This document shows positions 62,092 to 64,000 of a stretch of DNA of 64,000 nucleotides, in pieces. Below the pieces are notes generated by a model that did no database searches, was not told the origin of the DNA, and worked only from the letters and a program-made list of their open reading frames with translations. Made by a program: the position numbers and the translations under genes. This DNA comes from Marinobacter bryozoorum (GTDB lineage: Bacteria > Pseudomonadota > Gammaproteobacteria > Pseudomonadales > Oleiphilaceae), in NCBI RefSeq assembly GCF_023156245.1, contig NZ_JAKZAH010000001.1, positions 62,001-126,000 of the forward strand, read 5' to 3'. Within the stretch, counting starts at the first letter, position 1. Every line of letters starts with the position of its first letter.

Positions 62092-62763
62092 ATGACTGCT
62101 GCCCCTGCCATTCCTGAAAACCTCACCCGGGCCATTCGCCGTACCCTGCCCAGGGGCCGGCTGGCGGTATCAAGCCCGGCAGGCTGCCCGTCACTGCCGT
62201 TGTACCTGTTTGATCCGCAGGTGCTGGAGGGGCCCCTGAGCCACGATGAAGCGCAGGCGGTCGTGGCCGAACCGGCTTACTGGTCATTCTGCTGGGCCAG
62301 CGGCCAGGTGCTGGCCCAGTGGATCCTGGATCACCCGGAGCTTGTCCGGGGGCGCCGGGTTCTGGATTTCGGTTCCGGCTCAGGCATCGTTGCGGTGGCA
62401 GCGGCCAGGGTGGGTGCCGCCGAGGCCATCGCCTGTGACCTGGATCCGGATGCCCTGGCAGCAGCCGATGCCAACGCCGCCCTTAACGGGGTCCGGATTA
62501 CGCTTTGTGACGACTGGCAAAGGCGTCCCGTGGAACTGGACCTGGTCACAGCGGCGGATGTGCTTTATGACCGGGAAAATCGTCCGTTCCTGCAGATGTT
62601 CCGTAACGCGGCAAGGGGCGTGTTGCTGGCGGATTCGCGGGTGAAAGACCTGATGGAACCCGCTTATGAGGTGTTGGATATGGTGGCGGCAACCACCTGG
62701 CCGGACCTGAATGAATTCGAGGAATTCAACCGGGTGCGATTGTACCGCTCCGGTGAGTGGTAG
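62092..62763 (+). CDS. ETF-beta lysine methyltransferase-like protein
   Basis: A 223-residue SAM-dependent methyltransferase. The SAM loop RRVLDFGSGSGIVAVAA and the post-motif DLDPDALAAADANAALNG place it in the PrmA/METTL20 group; METTL20 enzymes methylate electron transfer flavoprotein beta. AGGACC lies before the ATG. It is divergent from mnmH. A ncRNA terminator lies 34 bp beyond its stop on the opposite strand. Confidence 0.75.
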   Translation: MTAAPAIPENLTRAIRRTLPRGRLAVSSPAGCPSLPLYLFDPQVLEGPLSHDEAQAVVAEPAYWSFCWASGQVLAQWILDHPELVRGRRVLDFGSGSGIVAVAAARVGAAEAIACDLDPDALAAADANAALNGVRITLCDDWQRRPVELDLVTAADVLYDRENRPFLQMFRNAARGVLLADSRVKDLMEPAYEVLDMVAATTWPDLNEFEEFNRVRLYRSGEW

Positions 62764-62796
62764 CCTGCCAGCTGGCGGGCCCGGCGTGGAAACGAC

Positions 62797-62827
62797 AAAA
62801 GAAAAGGGCAACCCAATTGGGTTGCCC
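62797..62827 (-). terminator. Rho-independent terminator of the minus-strand ncRNA
   Basis: An 11-bp perfect palindromic stem (arms GGGCAACCCAA and TTGGGTTGCCC, 62806-62827). On the minus strand it is followed by TTTTCTTTT (62805-62797). On the plus strand no T-run follows, so it serves transcription coming from the right. Confidence 0.82.
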
Positions 62828-63036
62828 TCGTCGGAACAGGTCGTGGCATCCATGCTCTTTCGCAACGATCCGGTTGCAAGTCTTTCCCTGGCCAATTCCA
62901 TGGCGCCGGCTTCCGAGCCAGCGATCCGTGTTGGGTTATCCCTTAAGCCTGCTATCCTTTGAATCCTTGCTTCCCCTCAAGATCCGTATGAGGGACATCC
63001 AGTGGGTCTTCCTCGTCCTTGTCATCCTTGACGGTT
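62797..63036 (-). ncRNA. CsrB/RsmZ-type regulatory RNA
   Basis: An inferred RNA of about 240 nt in the longest gene-free gap (62764-63317). I count 15-16 GGA trinucleotides on this strand, where about four would be expected. Several sit in hairpin loops: GTCAAGGATGAC (63021-63032), GGCTCGGAAGCC (62908-62919), GCCATGGAATTGGC (62891-62904), GCAACCGGATCGTTGC (62862-62877) and GCATGGATGC (62846-62855). It ends in a terminator. A -10-like TATAGT lies at 63040-63045. A GacA-type box lies upstream at 63202. Such RNAs sequester CsrA/RsmA. The RNA end points are estimates; the rest of the gap, 63046-63201 and 63220-63317, holds nothing else I recognise. Confidence 0.78.
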
Positions 63037-63201
63037 CCCACTATACCAACCTGAAAATTTACGGCGTATGACGAAACCATGATGGTTCTGTCACAAGGTT
63101 GTATCAGAAATATTATGGTCTTTTTAAACAGTGGGTTGCGGCCTTTTTAATCTGGTCGTGATGTTTTGCCCACCGAAAATTCCGGCGCTTTCCTACGGCA
63201 A

Positions 63202-63219
63202 TGTAGGAAATATCTCACA
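63202..63219 (-). promoter_or_regulatory. GacA/UvrY-type binding box
   Basis: On the minus strand TGTGAGATATTTCCTACA fits TGTRAGNNATNNCTTACA with one mismatch (C for T in the right arm). It is centred about 175 bp upstream of the estimated start of the ncRNA and faces it. Confidence 0.7.
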
Positions 63220-63317
63220 CGCTTCCAGGGCGATATCGCAAAACCGCTCCCTGACAAACGTCGAATCGTTTCAGTTGGACCTGGCCTGTCCGGGGGGCTG
63301 GAGGTCGCCGTCGCGGC

Positions 63318-63704
63318 TCAGCTTGCCAGGCGGGTGCCGGTGAGCCTGAGCAGCAGGGCCAGCGAGGCATAACCGATCAGTATGCCGGCGACATCTGCCA
63401 TCACATCCAGTACTGCAAAGTCCCGCCAGGGAGTGAACGCCTGTCCCAGTTCCAGGGCAATACCGTAACTGGCAAGCACGGCCAGGGGGACCAGGTAACC
63501 GATGGCAGGCCACCCGAGTCGGGCCAGGATCGAGAGTTCCATAAAGGCCATCAGGTGGTTGACCTTATCGCTGGCGGCGGAGGGGATGGGGTAGGGCTCA
63601 CTGGTAAAACCCAGCCAGGTGATGGCAATGAGTGACAGGCAGAAAAGCGCCCGCCAGAGGGGTTGCAGCGCAAGGAGTTTGTGAAAGGGGTGTCTAAGTC
63701 GCAT
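63318..63704 (-). CDS. VanZ-family membrane protein
   Basis: A 128-residue protein with four hydrophobic segments. ASDKVNHLMAFMELSILARLG and ELGQAFTPWRDFAVLDVMADVAGILIGY carry the VanZ family pattern (paired histidine/glutamine loop and D-x-x-A-D-x-x-A/G). Role unknown. Start at 63704; an alternative at 63764 adds 20 residues. It is divergent from cysZ; its stop borders the GacA box region. Confidence 0.78.
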   Translation of the reverse strand: MRLRHPFHKLLALQPLWRALFCLSLIAITWLGFTSEPYPIPSAASDKVNHLMAFMELSILARLGWPAIGYLVPLAVLASYGIALELGQAFTPWRDFAVLDVMADVAGILIGYASLALLLRLTGTRLAS

Positions 63705-63783
63705 ACCGGGCCCGGCTGTGGTGTCACTGGCATCATGATATGCTTTGCGCCCCTTAACTGCCATGTGTCATGAGGCTGCAAGC

Positions 63784-64000
63784 ATGTTGCAAGGTAATTT
63801 TTTCCGGGGCCTGGGCTATCTGGGCGAGGGTTTTGGCCTTATCCGGCAACCGGGGCTGAGGCTTTTCGTCATTGTTCCGCTCATTCTGAACCTGTTGCTC
63901 TTCGTGGCGCTGGTCTGGCTGATGGCCGAGGGTTTTGCGGTCATGATTGCCGCGGTCATGGCCTGGCTGCCGGACTGGAGCTGGCTGCAGGCCATCGACT
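63784..64000 (+). CDS. cysZ: CysZ sulfate transport protein (3' end beyond the window)
   Basis: The first 72 codons of a CysZ-type inner-membrane protein: after GAGG eight bases ahead, MLQGNFFRGLGYLGEGF and then LRLFVIVPLILNLLLFVALVWLMA, the first transmembrane helix of the family. The frame is open at the window edge. CysZ mediates sulfate uptake for cysteine synthesis. Confidence 0.8.
   Translation, partial: MLQGNFFRGLGYLGEGFGLIRQPGLRLFVIVPLILNLLLFVALVWLMAEGFAVMIAAVMAWLPDWSWLQAID

Noticed and set aside
62828-63035. Plus-strand short frames in the gap (for example 62711-62962)
   Set aside because: They extend beyond the methyltransferase stop in other frames, lack ribosome sites, and cross the terminator palindrome; the minus-strand RNA explains the region better.

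Overview
The window is about 64 kb of GC-rich chromosomal DNA from a marine gammaproteobacterium, most likely Marinobacter or a close relative. That placement is an inference from gene content: a class GN sortase locus, a glucosylglycerol synthase/phosphorylase pair, RegB/RegA, PstSCAB-PhoU and MnmH. Coding density is high and ordinary. I saw no insertion sequence, prophage, CRISPR array, rRNA or tRNA.

Layout. 1-2862: the 3' part of arsJ, an SDR oxidoreductase and a HAD phosphatase. 2867-12558: phosphorus uptake, with phnDCEE (plus the HAD gene) on the minus strand and pstSCAB-phoU on the plus strand, each behind a Pho box. 12698-16930: a GGDEF protein, a persulfide-dioxygenase-like beta-lactamase-fold protein and a SulP permease. 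16871-20829 (minus): a large PEP-synthase-like protein with a degenerate KaiC-like front, and gdhA. 21017-26817: a CbiM-like membrane protein, a PAS-GGDEF-EAL protein, a zinc alcohol dehydrogenase and a RegB/RegA redox two-component system. 26994-32206: an RND pump (adaptor plus permease) and a DUF1853 protein. 32375-36444: a glucosylglycerol operon behind a sigma-54-like promoter and an NtrC-like site. 36461-44515: small stress and housekeeping genes (MliC lipoprotein, periplasmic GDPD, WrbA, a VOC protein, an MCP, TrxC, a spermidine-synthase-like protein, a DUF815 ATPase). 44536-50153: a complete proteobacterial dedicated sortase system (kinase, regulator, VIT/VWA target, sortase). 50317-57172: small membrane proteins, a short unknown ORF, a rhomboid protease, an acyl-CoA dehydrogenase pair and a zinc-ribbon/TPR membrane protein. 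57317-64000: HinT, a Ubi-type monooxygenase, a YbaK-like deacylase, MscS, MnmH, a methyltransferase, a non-coding RNA locus, VanZ and the start of cysZ.

Three signals stand out. First, the roughly 550-bp gap at 62764-63317 carries on the minus strand what looks like a CsrB/RsmZ-type regulatory RNA: about 15 GGA motifs, several in hairpin loops, a Rho-independent terminator, and an 18-bp GacA/UvrY-like box about 175 bp upstream of the inferred start. Second, four separate Pho-box signals (phnD, pstS, the GDPD gene, and an undescribed 68-residue protein) suggest a local cluster of PhoB-controlled genes. Third, the glucosylglycerol operon has a canonical enhancer-plus-sigma-54 arrangement, which would tie this compatible solute to nitrogen status. 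All three are sequence readings without experimental or database support.
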